Source: Sedimentisphaerales bacterium (lineage in GTDB: Bacteria > Planctomycetota > Phycisphaerae > Sedimentisphaerales > Anaerobacaceae). Taken from it: a DNA stretch of 45,939 nt. The translations under genes and the position numbers were made by a program. The stretch spans positions 1-45,939 of the forward strand of contig JAFGBG010000234.1 in assembly GCA_016933295.1 (NCBI GenBank). Direction: 5' to 3'. Positions 1 through 8,571 of the stretch are shown here, piece by piece. The notes under the pieces are model-generated. The model did not search any database and was not told the DNA's origin. It saw nothing but the letters and a program-made list of their open reading frames with translations. Position 1 is the first letter of the stretch. Each line of letters opens with the position of its first letter.

Positions 1-441
1 AAAGACGGTTTTTTGTATGCTATTTCGCAACGAGGAAGCCTTTTCTGTGTTAACGCCAAAAGCGGCCAGGGGGCCTGGGTACAACCTTCGAGCAATGCCG
101 GCATAAATATGCCCGGAGGTGTTACAACTGCTTTCGCGAGCTTCGCAGCCGGCGGCGGTGGTAGGACGCGCGGCGGTCGCGGTGGCAGCGGTGGGATGCG
201 AGGCGGACGCGGCGGCGGTATGGGCGGAGGCGGTTTTGGTTCCGTTGTGGATGCAGGCTCGGTTTTAATCGCACTTAATTCGAGTTCCAAACTGACTGTG
301 TTAGAGCCTAATAATAAGGAATATAAGGAACTGGCCAGCTATCAGGTTTCCGAAGCCCAGACTTATGCATATCCCGTTGTCTCAGGCAACCGTATCTATA
401 TTAAGGATCAGGAGTCTTTGGCATTATTTACCGTAGAGTGA
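1..441 (+). CDS. PQQ-like beta-propeller protein, C-terminal part (5' truncated)
   Basis: The reading frame is open from base 1 and stops at 439-441, so the gene begins outside the window. The visible 146 residues start in a typical propeller-blade strand (KDGFLYAI, then VNAKSGQGAW), the pattern of PQQ-binding-like/BamB-type repeats, and end in another blade (YAYPVVSGNRIYIKD). Between them, around bases 148-240, is a low-complexity Gly/Arg tract with several RGG triplets. Proteins of this sort are usually exported and act as quinoprotein-like or scaffolding propellers. No quinone ligand can be judged from this fragment. The Gly-rich insert probably forms a flexible loop between blades. The family call is fairly sure; the exact function is unknown. 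Confidence 0.7.
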   Translation, partial: KDGFLYAISQRGSLFCVNAKSGQGAWVQPSSNAGINMPGGVTTAFASFAAGGGGRTRGGRGGSGGMRGGRGGGMGGGGFGSVVDAGSVLIALNSSSKLTVLEPNNKEYKELASYQVSEAQTYAYPVVSGNRIYIKDQESLALFTVE

Positions 442-608
442 GAGCCTATTCGCAGAAAGGATACAAGCATACGAAACAATCATATCCGATACTTCGGCAG
501 GGGAATTTTTGTGCGCATCGGGCGCGTTAATTCCGGCAGAACCTGGAGCGAAACTGCTATCGAAATTCAATAGTAATTGATTTTGTGACAATCACCTTGT
601 AATTCAGA

Positions 609-648
609 AAGCCCCCGCCCAAAGGAGCCAACTTCAAGACGGGGGCTT
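609..648. repeat. GC-rich hairpin, 9-bp perfect stem
   Basis: AAGCCCCCG at 609-617 pairs perfectly with CGGGGGCTT at 640-648 around a 22-base loop, and a flanking TTC/GAA pair can extend it after a small bulge. It lies downstream of the propeller gene. No T-run follows on the plus strand. Read on the minus strand it is followed by TTTCTGAATT, which would suit a weak terminator for that direction, but no minus-strand gene is nearby. Confidence 0.5.
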
Positions 649-680
649 GAAAGAGCTGCTGGCATCATGCTTACAGCCCG

Positions 681-708
681 TATAAAGCTCACACCCTTGA
701 GCTTTATA
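681..708 (+). terminator. Possible rho-independent terminator hairpin
   Basis: TATAAAGCTC (681-690) and GAGCTTTATA (699-708) form a perfect 10-bp stem with an 8-base loop. A short T-containing run (GTCTTTTACGTTT) follows. The stem is AT-rich and the gene it would serve ends 240 bases upstream, so its role as terminator is uncertain. Confidence 0.35.
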
Positions 709-1309
709 GTCTTTTACGTTTACGATGTTGTTTTCAAACGCAAACGATATCAAATCTGTACTTTCTCGGCATAGTTTCTTATTTGCAGTGACAAATGACC
801 GGTTGCGAATTCACCTAAAGCGGTTAAATGGCCGAATGAAAAATTAAATAACGAGGCTGGTAGTGCGAAGTATGCCGATACCCTCTTCATTATATGCCTC
901 CTCCAGTAATCGAAATCCCCCGAACCACCAACGAAAAAAACCATCTCCTGTGAAAGGGAAGATTAACAGTTATGGTGTAAATTGTCAATATAATTTTAAG
1001 ACAAAATCGAAGTCTATGTGAATAAAAGAGGTTTTTTCCCTGGTTGGCCGCAGTAAAATAAAATCCATATATTTGCAAAGCCTTCTAAAACAAACATTTA
1101 ATAAATCTTTTGTATACGGGGAACGCACTGCATATTTTTTTTGTTTTATTGCATTCCTTTTTGAAATTTCGGAAAGGACTTGATAATCTATCCAAATTGA
1201 AGCTTGTAGTTAAGACCGAAACGATGAAATAGATAAGAATTCGTTCTTGGCTGATGATATGTAATATGCAGTTGATTGCTTTGAAATATTTGATGGAAAG
1301 GAATGAAAG

Positions 1310-2317
1310 ATGAAAGCTTTTCGATTTTTGTTTTTGGTTATATTTTTTGCCGGTTTGCCGTTCGGTTGCCGGTCTCAGCAGCCGTCGTTTAAGATTGCCC
1401 CAAAGCCTCTATTCCGTGATCCGGTACAGGATGGTGCGGCGGATCCTGTCTTGTGCTGGAATCGTGCTGAAAAAAAATGGTTCATGTTTTATACGAACCG
1501 CCGGGCCAAGCTGGCAAGCGGGCGGGGAGTTGCATGGGTACATGGTACGCATATCGGTATAGCTGAGTCGGCGGACAACGGAGCGACATGGACATACCGG
1601 GGAATCTCCCAGATCGATCTCGGAGAGCCTAACCAGACCCATTGGGCGCCGGAAGTCATCGAGCATGACGGCACATATCACATGTTTTTGACGTTCGTGC
1701 CGGGGATATTTAACGATTGGAGGCATCCGAGGGACATTGTTCATCTAACCAGCAAGGACCTGCTCAAGTGGGATTATCAATCTACGTTAAAGCTGACCTC
1801 GGATAGAGTAATCGATGCCTGTGTCCTTCAACTGCCGGATGGGACATGGCGGCTATGGTATAACAACGAGGTTGACGGCAAATCCATCTATTATGCCGAC
1901 AGCCCCGACCTGTATAAATGGACCGACAAGGGCAAGGCCCTGGGCGAGCGACCCGGCGAAGGTCCGAAGGTATTTAAATGGCACGGTAAATACTGGATGG
2001 TTGTGGATGTCTGGAGCGGATTGGGTGTGTATTATTCGGATGATTTACTGAACTGGCGGCGCCAGGAGAAAAATCTCGTCGAGCAGCCCGGCACCGGTCT
2101 GGACGACCAGGTCAAGGGCGGCCATCCGGATGTGGTTGTAAGCGGCGATAAGGCTTATCTGTTTTATTTTACCCATCCGAGCCGACATGAAGGCGGCCCG
2201 AGAAGTCCTTACGAACAGGCACGCAGCTCCATCCAGGTTGTGGAATTAAAATACCAGGACGGCGAATTGGTCTGCGACCGTAATGAGCCGACTATGATTA
2301 ATCTTTTACCGAAATAA
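1310..2317 (+). CDS. Secreted GH43-like five-bladed propeller glycosidase
   Basis: A 335-residue protein with an export signal (hydrophobic residues 4-18). The cysteine at 20 suggests a lipoprotein, but LPFGC is a poor lipobox. The rest has the pattern of clan GH-F (GH43-type) five-bladed propellers. Three acids fall in the expected order: D45 in the ADPV motif as general base, D169 in VIDACV as the modulator, and E217 in GEGPK as general acid. HWAPE at 111-115 and several W/Y-rich blade motifs fit too. Such enzymes remove arabinose, xylose or related sugars from plant or algal polysaccharides outside the cytoplasm. An AAGGA element lies just before the ATG. The substrate cannot be predicted. 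The next gene starts 26 bases downstream. Confidence 0.72.
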   Translation: MKAFRFLFLVIFFAGLPFGCRSQQPSFKIAPKPLFRDPVQDGAADPVLCWNRAEKKWFMFYTNRRAKLASGRGVAWVHGTHIGIAESADNGATWTYRGISQIDLGEPNQTHWAPEVIEHDGTYHMFLTFVPGIFNDWRHPRDIVHLTSKDLLKWDYQSTLKLTSDRVIDACVLQLPDGTWRLWYNNEVDGKSIYYADSPDLYKWTDKGKALGERPGEGPKVFKWHGKYWMVVDVWSGLGVYYSDDLLNWRRQEKNLVEQPGTGLDDQVKGGHPDVVVSGDKAYLFYFTHPSRHEGGPRSPYEQARSSIQVVELKYQDGELVCDRNEPTMINLLPK

Positions 2318-2343
2318 AGGAAATTTGTGCCGGAATTTAGATT

Positions 2344-2781
2344 ATGGAATATGCTGTAGGCAAGACTGGCAGGGTAATAGCGGCGAGATTGTTCGAAGGT
2401 GAAGACCTTTATGAATCGGTTCATGAAATAGCCCGTGCGGAAAATATCCGGGCCGCCGCGGTTTTGATTACCGGTGGTTTCAGGAAGGCCGACGTGATTG
2501 TCGGGCCGAAGCAGGAACATCCGAAGATAATCGGCAACAGGAAGGAATTTGCCGGACCGGGGGAGGTGCTCGGCGTCGGCACTATCTACTGTGACGAGGA
2601 AGGCCCGAAGCTGCATATCCATTCGGCAATCGGCAAAAACGACCAGACAATTGTCGGCTGCCCGAGAGGGAGGGTGGAGACTTTTTTGATTCTTGAGGTG
2701 ACGATTATCGAGATTAAAGGCCTATCCGCATCTCGAAAGCCCGATGAAGCTTCCGGCCTGAACCTTTTGAGAATTCAGTAA
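2344..2781 (+). CDS. PPC/DUF296 domain protein
   Basis: A 145-residue protein consisting almost entirely of a PPC (plant and prokaryote conserved, DUF296) domain. Supporting features are the early RLFEGEDLYESV segment, VLITGGFRKADV, and the conserved KLHIHSAIG segment with H91 and H93, which in this family lies near a metal or ligand site. In plants the domain is fused to AT-hooks; in bacteria it usually stands alone and its role is unknown. No AT-hook is present. No strong ribosome binding site is visible and the gene may be cotranscribed with the glycosidase 26 bases upstream. The neighbour at 2813 is convergent, with only 31 bases between. Confidence 0.8.
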   Translation: MEYAVGKTGRVIAARLFEGEDLYESVHEIARAENIRAAAVLITGGFRKADVIVGPKQEHPKIIGNRKEFAGPGEVLGVGTIYCDEEGPKLHIHSAIGKNDQTIVGCPRGRVETFLILEVTIIEIKGLSASRKPDEASGLNLLRIQ

Positions 2782-2812
2782 AATTGTTGTCAAGGCCGAC
2801 AATCCAACCTTG

Positions 2813-3220
2813 TCAAACGCTTTTAGTGTGTTCTTTTTCCTGTTTGATTTTCAGCGTATAATCGATAATATCCGGGACACTAACAATCCCTACAAGCTTG
2901 CCGTCGGATGTAATGGGTACCCGACGAAAAAGATTTTTTGAAAAAAAATCACATATATCAATTAAGCTATCATCAATGTCGAAATGAATCGCCCGTTCGG
3001 TCATAAAATTGCGGACCTTTTGGGTTTCCAGACTTTCAGTATCATAGAGCAGGCCGACCACATCTTTTTCGGAGATGATACCGAGAAGATTCATCTGGTT
3101 ATCAACAACCGGCAGACCTGAGATTCTATGTTGAAGCATCAGTTCCATTGCCTCGCGTATTGGAGTTTCTCTTGTGACACTAATTACGTCTTTAGTCATG
3201 ATTTCTTCTGCTGTAAACAT
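2813..3220 (-). CDS. Tandem CBS-domain protein
   Basis: The protein (135 residues from the chosen start) is a bare pair of CBS domains. The first spans roughly residues 5-60 (EEIMTKDVISV through GLPVVDNQMNLLGIISEKDV) and the second roughly 68-125 (VRNFMTERAI through RRVPITSDGKLVGIVSVPDII). CBS pairs bind adenosyl nucleotides and regulate partner proteins or act as energy sensors. No effector domain is attached, so the partner is unknown. Two ATGs are possible at 3226 and 3220. I chose 3220 because the GGGAG element at 3227-3231 is then six bases away, whereas it touches the first ATG. Confidence 0.85.
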   Translation of the reverse strand: MFTAEEIMTKDVISVTRETPIREAMELMLQHRISGLPVVDNQMNLLGIISEKDVVGLLYDTESLETQKVRNFMTERAIHFDIDDSLIDICDFFSKNLFRRVPITSDGKLVGIVSVPDIIDYTLKIKQEKEHTKSV

Positions 3221-3558
3221 AATCATCTCCCGGCAAAATCTTTTTTTGAAATCTTTGAGTTTTATACGCAGTAATTGATTAATCGATTCAATTATAATTA
3301 ATTTCAGGGGATATGCTACATTAATTTTATTCGGGAATTAGAGAAAATTTCTGCTTTATCCCATTGACTTAAGCGTGGGATGTCATTAAAATAGTGACAT
3401 AGTCCTTTGTAGTCGAGATAGATTGGACGGCATGGCATTTCGTAGCAGCCAATTTTAGTAATAATCTGGTGTTTTTTCTGTCCGGTCTTCAGTAGATGCA
3501 TTGTTTTTTGCCGCATTATGAGGAGCGGATATAATATTTCTTAAAGAGAGGATAAGCA
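3221..3558. other. Divergent intergenic region of 338 bases
   Basis: The region separates the CBS gene (minus) from the secreted protein gene (plus). It holds the GGGAG site of the CBS gene and a sigma-70-like promoter at 3508-3535. A 66-codon minus-strand frame (3316-3516) lacks a ribosome binding site and is not called. Confidence 0.5.
3508..3535 (+). promoter_or_regulatory. Candidate sigma-70 promoter for the 3559 gene
   Basis: TTGCCG at 3508-3513 and a perfect TATAAT at 3530-3535 are separated by 16 bases. Transcription would start near 3542, just before an AGAGAGG ribosome binding element and the ATG at 3559. Confidence 0.45.
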
Positions 3559-4464
3559 ATGAAAAATCCGAGACTTATATTCATAATATGTGTTACTATC
3601 CTTGTTGCAGGTCCTTTGGGCCTTGTTTATCTGAATGGGCAGCAGGATCATAAAATCGAACCGGTTGAGAGAGGCCGGGGGGGTGAGCTTTGCCGGAATG
3701 TAACTGGCAGAAAACAAATGCCTCGGAATTACGGCAAAATTAAGGTGCCTGCGGAATTGTCTTTCGAGCTGATATCGGGGGAGAATCCGAAGAATCCTGT
3801 CACTATGCTTATTTCGGCTTTGTCTTTGGTACCGGTCGAATCAGGAAAAATAACATTGAAAATCCCACAAATCGGCGAAGAAACCTCTGAGAGGATGGAA
3901 TTATGGTCGGGCAAACCTGCTGATTTTGTTTCTGAATCGATGGATTATGTTATGGATGCTTTGCCTGTAGGAAATTATAGATTCGTTGTAATATTCGAAT
4001 TTTTACCACTCGGCAAAATTGAAACTCTCGGTTTTTCAAAGTCGCTATATTTGGATGTTCGGCAGGAAAAAATTCTGTCATCGAATGTATCATTCCGGCA
4101 GATAAAGCGAATCGAGTTGATGGAAGAACTAAAGCAGAGTGCCTTATTGAGCTTGAGGCCTGAGTTGCAGAGCACTGATGTACAAGCACAGGCCCGTGAA
4201 ATCGCCGCTATCGAGTCTTTTGATCCAGGAATGTTGAAGAGGAAAATCGAAGAATTAAAAAATACCGACCCGGAAGTGGCAAAAAAGATTCGGGAATTGA
4301 ATCGAATTAGGATTGGTACAGAGCAGGAATCCGAAAGTCAGGGATTAGTTGAAAGCGCGAATACAGGTTCTGGTGATGAAATAAAAAGGACCTCATTTCA
4401 AGCATTTCGCGGCCAGCCGGCGTCAGAGCGGCAGGTTTCTGTCCCGGAGTATCTTAAAAAATAA
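3559..4464 (+). CDS. Hypothetical secreted or membrane-anchored protein
   Basis: A 301-residue protein I do not recognise. Residues 5-26 form one hydrophobic segment, either a signal peptide or an N-terminal anchor. The middle (about 60-180) looks like beta-sandwich sequence with alternating hydrophobics and a carboxylate-rich surface. The last third is charged and helical, with runs such as KRKIEELKNTDPEVAKKIRELNR that could form a coiled coil. It is read from its own promoter candidate and precedes the large CARDB/zincin gene by 39 bases, so the two may form an operon and act together outside the cell. That link rests on adjacency only. Confidence 0.65.
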   Translation: MKNPRLIFIICVTILVAGPLGLVYLNGQQDHKIEPVERGRGGELCRNVTGRKQMPRNYGKIKVPAELSFELISGENPKNPVTMLISALSLVPVESGKITLKIPQIGEETSERMELWSGKPADFVSESMDYVMDALPVGNYRFVVIFEFLPLGKIETLGFSKSLYLDVRQEKILSSNVSFRQIKRIELMEELKQSALLSLRPELQSTDVQAQAREIAAIESFDPGMLKRKIEELKNTDPEVAKKIRELNRIRIGTEQESESQGLVESANTGSGDEIKRTSFQAFRGQPASERQVSVPEYLKK

Positions 4465-4503
4465 AAAAGCGGAGATTATCTCCTTGAAGAAAGGATATAA
4501 ATA

Positions 4504-7035
4504 ATGAAAAAATTATTCTTTAATGCGAAATCTGGAATTATCTTTGCGATTATTTTTACATACGTTCTTGGTAACAATGCAATGGCAGTAGTGGATTTAT
4601 GTGTAACAAGTGTAAGTGTCTCGAACAGGCCATATAATAATATTTTTTACCAGAGCAGCGAAGTTCATGTTACTATTGTGATTGACTATCTCGGAGGTGA
4701 AGTTCCATCAAGTATTACTACGATAGTCTATGCCGATGATTATGTCATAGCTACAGAAACTCAAGGTCCGTATGGTATCTATCATGTGTATTGCACCCTC
4801 CCCGAAGATATTCCTTATGGCGAATATACTATTAGTGCGGAAGTTACATGTATAGGTGATAGTAACCCGGACAATAATTCAGAATCGGATGATTCAGATA
4901 TTATTGTTGGCCCCTTGTCTTCAAACATATGGCTATATGATTTAGATATTTTGAATAGGCCTTCAGATAATATTTACGATCTCGGACAAGATATTGATGT
5001 TGAATGTTTTGTTCAGAATGTCGGTGATGTTATTTCGGATAGCTATATTGTCAATTTTTATCTTGAAGGATATTTTTTGGGATCTGAATCTCGTAGTCCT
5101 TTGGAAGTTGATGGATACGATATTTTTAGTACGACAGTTTCGCTCCCTGAAGATCTTTCTGATGGCTCTTATAATTTCTGGGCAGAAGCAATTTGTTCGA
5201 ATGATGATAAACCGAATGATAATGTGTGCAGTCACTTTTACAGAATCAAGATAGTTACACCATATCCAGATCTTACTATTACAAAAATCGATGTCGATAA
5301 GAGAATCTTCAGGCCGGGTGATTCGATAGTTGTTTCGTCTGAAATTGAAAATATCGGCAATAAGGAAGCAGAAGAATATAGTATTGAATATTTTGCCGGT
5401 AATTACAACATAGGTAGTGGGGGTGGCTGCTGTTTGGATCCTTATGAAACTGATTCGATTAAAACAACATGTAAATTTCCGGATAATATCCCTGCTGGTT
5501 ATTACCTTATTTGGGCCAGAGCTGATTGTTCGGAAGAAATCAGTTTGGGGGACAATGAAATGAGTTTTTCCTCTATGGTTTGGGTTGGGCCTTATCCTGA
5601 TTTGAAGGTTGAGGTGGTGGACGCTGCAGACGGTGTTTATATGGCGGGAGATGAAATTGTCATTTACAGTCTTATTAAGAATATTGGAGATGAGATTTCA
5701 AGTGATTACACGATAGACTATTATATATCGGATGATGTGACTATTACGGAGAGTGATAGCCATATTGGTTATAATAATCGTGTTGCTCTATTACCCAATG
5801 TGCAACACAGTTATAGTACAACATGTAAATTACCTCCCAATATTCCTACTGGTGATTTTTATGTTGGAGTAATAGTTACTTGTCCGGAGGATTATGATTA
5901 TATGAATAATACAGACTATGATAATTCGGCTGTAGGAGGTATCCATCCATCTGGATACGTATGCGGGCGAATTGAGTATCGGTATTCGATTTATAATATA
6001 CCAGTTAGATATGCCTCATTAGAAATATATGATAATCAAAATACTGAAAGTCAAGTTGATGACCTTATAATAGGTCAAACACATACAGACCATAATGGAA
6101 ATTACGGCGTTGTTGTTTCGGATAATGTACAGGGTAATAATGAAATTTATGTGAAAGTTTTCACGAAAGGCCGTAGCGGTGCATATCCGGGGACTTCAAG
6201 TATGATTTGCGATGTGAGGGACGAAGTCTTCGGCGAGATATATTTTTTAGAAAGTCCGCTTTATCCTCATCCTCAGGATTCGTCTGTCGTAATTGATATG
6301 AGGGCGGTGGGGGAAGTAGGGGCATTTCTGGTCTATGATTCTATTGTAGAGGGCTTTCATAAAGCAAAAACTTTCTTTGATATCGAAATGGAAGATATCA
6401 CAACATATTGGCCGAATTCCTATGATCTATCGTTTTATGATCCGGAACGCGGGATATTTATTGCTGAGAATGATAAAAGAGATCGTGACGTTATAATGCA
6501 TGAATACGGCCATTATATTGCACAGGTATGTAATTTTACACAGGGTTCTGTCGGCGATAATCCGATGCACTATTGGGATGAGGATTTACGTTGTATTCCC
6601 GTTGAACGCACCGAGGAACAGGCGAGAAATCTTACGTTTCGTGAGGCCTGGGCTACCCTGTTTAGCATTGCGACACAGTATGGTGATACGAGATACCCGT
6701 ATTCCGGTGATACTATGTATCAGGATGATGATATTGAGAGTGGATATACGTTTAAGATAGACCTTGAAAAAGATACGAAAGCTCATAATTCGCCGGGGCA
6801 GTATTATGAAAATATGAATACTTGTGCGTTATGGGATATTTTTGACGATAATTGTTGCAATGAAGATAATCTCGACGTTTTAAGCGATACGTCACTTTCC
6901 AAAACATGGTCGGTATTTTGCGAATATAAACCTGAGGACATCATTGATTTTTGGAACGGCTGGTTGCAGCTTTATGATTCGGAAAATGATATCAGGGGCA
7001 TTTTCCTTGATCATGAAATGGATTTTGTTGAGTAA
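4504..7035 (+). CDS. Secreted CARDB-repeat protein with C-terminal zincin-like metalloprotease domain
   Basis: An 843-residue exported protein (signal peptide about 1-28). About four consecutive beta-sandwich repeats fill roughly residues 30-480. Each starts near a D-L-x-V/I strand and carries the pattern 'I-x-N-I-G-D/N ... S ... Y', typical of CARDB adhesion-type domains. A further all-beta segment resembling a carboxypeptidase-regulatory-like fold (about 485-590, TDHNGNYGV) follows. The C-terminal part has a zinc-protease motif H666-E667-Y-G-H670 and a possible third ligand, E714, in FREAWATLFSIA, 44 residues later, the order seen in gluzincins. The protein is probably secreted or surface-exposed and may cleave proteins or be an adhesin-protease. 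No sortase motif is visible. An AAGGA element precedes the ATG. The protease call rests on the motif alone. Confidence 0.7.
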   Translation: MKKLFFNAKSGIIFAIIFTYVLGNNAMAVVDLCVTSVSVSNRPYNNIFYQSSEVHVTIVIDYLGGEVPSSITTIVYADDYVIATETQGPYGIYHVYCTLPEDIPYGEYTISAEVTCIGDSNPDNNSESDDSDIIVGPLSSNIWLYDLDILNRPSDNIYDLGQDIDVECFVQNVGDVISDSYIVNFYLEGYFLGSESRSPLEVDGYDIFSTTVSLPEDLSDGSYNFWAEAICSNDDKPNDNVCSHFYRIKIVTPYPDLTITKIDVDKRIFRPGDSIVVSSEIENIGNKEAEEYSIEYFAGNYNIGSGGGCCLDPYETDSIKTTCKFPDNIPAGYYLIWARADCSEEISLGDNEMSFSSMVWVGPYPDLKVEVVDAADGVYMAGDEIVIYSLIKNIGDEISSDYTIDYYISDDVTITESDSHIGYNNRVALLPNVQHSYSTTCKLPPNIPTGDFYVGVIVTCPEDYDYMNNTDYDNSAVGGIHPSGYVCGRIEYRYSIYNIPVRYASLEIYDNQNTESQVDDLIIGQTHTDHNGNYGVVVSDNVQGNNEIYVKVFTKGRSGAYPGTSSMICDVRDEVFGEIYFLESPLYPHPQDSSVVIDMRAVGEVGAFLVYDSIVEGFHKAKTFFDIEMEDITTYWPNSYDLSFYDPERGIFIAENDKRDRDVIMHEYGHYIAQVCNFTQGSVGDNPMHYWDEDLRCIPVERTEEQARNLTFREAWATLFSIATQYGDTRYPYSGDTMYQDDDIESGYTFKIDLEKDTKAHNSPGQYYENMNTCALWDIFDDNCCNEDNLDVLSDTSLSKTWSVFCEYKPEDIIDFWNGWLQLYDSENDIRGIFLDHEMDFVE

Positions 7036-7123
7036 AAGTAAGTGTGATTAACCATTTTTTTCGTTCAATTCAAAAGAAGGTCGGCTTAGAATGGCGAAGA
7101 GATTTTTTGCTGGGCTAAAGTGA

Positions 7124-7144
7124 CCGCATTGATCTTAAATGCGG
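7124..7144. terminator. Hairpin between convergent genes
   Basis: CCGCATT (7124-7130) and AATGCGG (7138-7144) make a perfect 7-bp stem with a 7-base loop, followed on the plus strand by CAATATTTTCCC. It lies between the ends of the convergent genes at 4504-7035 and 7175-8254 and may end transcription of the plus-strand gene. Confidence 0.4.
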
Positions 7145-7174
7145 CAATATTTTCCCGTTTGTCTTGATCTTGTT

Positions 7175-8254
7175 TTAATTCGGCGACCAACAGGGCATGT
7201 CGTCGACGCCGGGATTATATGTCAGGCGTTTTTGATTGTTTCCATCGACGTCCATAATATAAATCTCGAAATCGAAATCCCGCATTGAAACAAAAGCTAT
7301 CTTTTTGCCGTCCGGCGACCAGCAGGGAGACATGTTGCCGGTAAAGGGATAGTTTGTCAGACTTTTTTGTTCTCTTCCATCTGCATTCATAGTGTAAATT
7401 TCGTTATGTGATGTAAGAGCGATTTTTTTCCCATCGGGTGACCATGAAGGCATAGCGGCGTTGATGTTTGTCAGCCTTTTGTATTCGCTGCCGTCGGCGT
7501 TCATAATGAATATATCGCTGTTTTTGGGGGCGGTATATATAGCCATAACTATTTTTTTGCCGTCCGGCGACCATGCGTGATTGGAGGGAAAAAAGCTACC
7601 TACTATTTTTTCGCCACCTCCGTCGATATTCATAGCATTAATTGAAACGGTATTATCTCGATATGATTTGAATAGTATCGAATTACCATCAGATGACCAG
7701 AAAGGGCGGGGATTATAAGATAAGGGGGAAGTTCCCAGTTTTTTCAGCTTGCTGCCGTCCGCATTGGCGAGATAGATGTCTTCTTTCGACGAAAACACTA
7801 TCTTTTTGCCGTCCGGCGACCATGATGGCATCTCTTTGTGAACTTCAAAATCAGTCAGCTTTAGGAATCCGCTGCCGTCGGAATCAATAACATGTAGTTG
7901 ATACACCAATCTCCCGCCGAGTGTAAAGGCGATCTTTTTGCCGTCGGGCGACCATGAAAATGAGCCGATTAACTGGCCTTCGTGGATATAATTATCCGTA
8001 AGATTTTGCTGATTATTACCGGTTTCATCCATTATATAGATGCCGTAAATGCCTTCTCTATTGGAGATAAAAGCTAACTTTCCGGATTTGGGAACTTGTT
8101 TGATTTCTGTATATGTTTTTGCCGCTGTTTTGTTTCTATCATTTGCAATTTTTATCCTTTGGCAACTCATTAATCCGGCCAGAATGATTGCATTTGATAG
8201 TAAAGCCATGATTAATGCAGATTTGGCAATTTTGGATTTGTTTTTTGGCTGCAT
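7175..8254 (-). CDS. TolB-like WD40/PD40 propeller lipoprotein
   Basis: A 359-residue protein with a lipoprotein signal: hydrophobic residues 12-27 end in L-M-S-C with C31 as the lipid cysteine. The rest is a beta-propeller of PD40/TolB-type repeats. WSPDGKKI or a close variant occurs six times, with a seventh truncated copy (CWSPN) at the very end, as expected for closure of a propeller. Many copies alternate with an IYxMDxDG-type strand. Such proteins serve in the periplasm as scaffolds; this copy lacks the N-terminal domain of true TolB and no tol/pal genes are nearby, so I do not use the tolB name. A strong AAGGAG (8260-8265) sits five bases before the ATG. The repeats are also visible at DNA level. 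Confidence 0.8.
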   Translation of the reverse strand: MQPKNKSKIAKSALIMALLSNAIILAGLMSCQRIKIANDRNKTAAKTYTEIKQVPKSGKLAFISNREGIYGIYIMDETGNNQQNLTDNYIHEGQLIGSFSWSPDGKKIAFTLGGRLVYQLHVIDSDGSGFLKLTDFEVHKEMPSWSPDGKKIVFSSKEDIYLANADGSKLKKLGTSPLSYNPRPFWSSDGNSILFKSYRDNTVSINAMNIDGGGEKIVGSFFPSNHAWSPDGKKIVMAIYTAPKNSDIFIMNADGSEYKRLTNINAAMPSWSPDGKKIALTSHNEIYTMNADGREQKSLTNYPFTGNMSPCWSPDGKKIAFVSMRDFDFEIYIMDVDGNNQKRLTYNPGVDDMPCWSPN

Positions 8255-8571
8255 AATTTCTCCTTTTTAGCCTTAGCCAAATTCCCTCCGATGTTTTGTT
8301 GGAAAAACATGGCTATGGTTTCAATCCGCATATTTTTAAGCAAAGATGCGGTCCTCAGACGGCACTATAATAGTTTATGATAGTAAAATATTTTCGCCGC
8401 GACAAATAATATATCAAAATATCGGCTCTGTCGGTAATAACGGTGATAAATGGATTGACTGGAAAGCTATGAGCGTTTATTATTCGGTTTCTTTGGTCTT
8501 AATGACGAAGGAATAGGTTGCTAAACAATTGATAACAAGGCGTTTAATTACAATTAAAATGGATTAGAGAA
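8255..8571. other. Divergent intergenic region of 317 bases
   Basis: This stretch holds the start signals of two divergent genes: the AAGGAG of the propeller lipoprotein at 8260-8265 and the leader of the SPFH gene. A TATAAT hexamer occurs at 8366-8371 but no matching -35 element stands at the right distance. I see no gene and no strong hairpin. Confidence 0.5.

Larger units (their letters stand above)
442..1309. other. Gene-poor intergenic region of 868 bases
   Basis: I see no credible gene here. Short open frames on the minus strand (about 62-64 codons) lack ribosome binding sites and recognisable sequence. The stretch contains two hairpins (609-648 and 681-708, listed separately), a T-rich stretch around 1135-1162, and the leader of the gene at 1310. 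A loose promoter-like pair (TTGAAA at 1161-1166, GATAAT at 1182-1187, spacing 15) lies about 120 bases before that gene but is too weak to call. Confidence 0.6.

Noticed and set aside
750-1078. Two minus-strand frames of 62-64 codons
   Set aside because: No ribosome binding sites, no recognisable sequence, low-complexity AT-rich DNA.
3316-3516. 66-codon minus-strand frame with a segment RPIYLDY reminiscent of cysteine desulfurase N-termini
   Set aside because: The match is only a few residues, the rest does not follow the family, there is no ribosome binding site, and the frame overlaps the promoter region of the next gene.
7700-8254. Repeated DNA words in the TolB-like gene (TGCCGTCCGGCGACCA-type) that resemble a CRISPR or tandem repeat
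   Set aside because: They are codons for the repeated WSPDGKK motif of the propeller, with spacing set by protein blades, not a CRISPR array.
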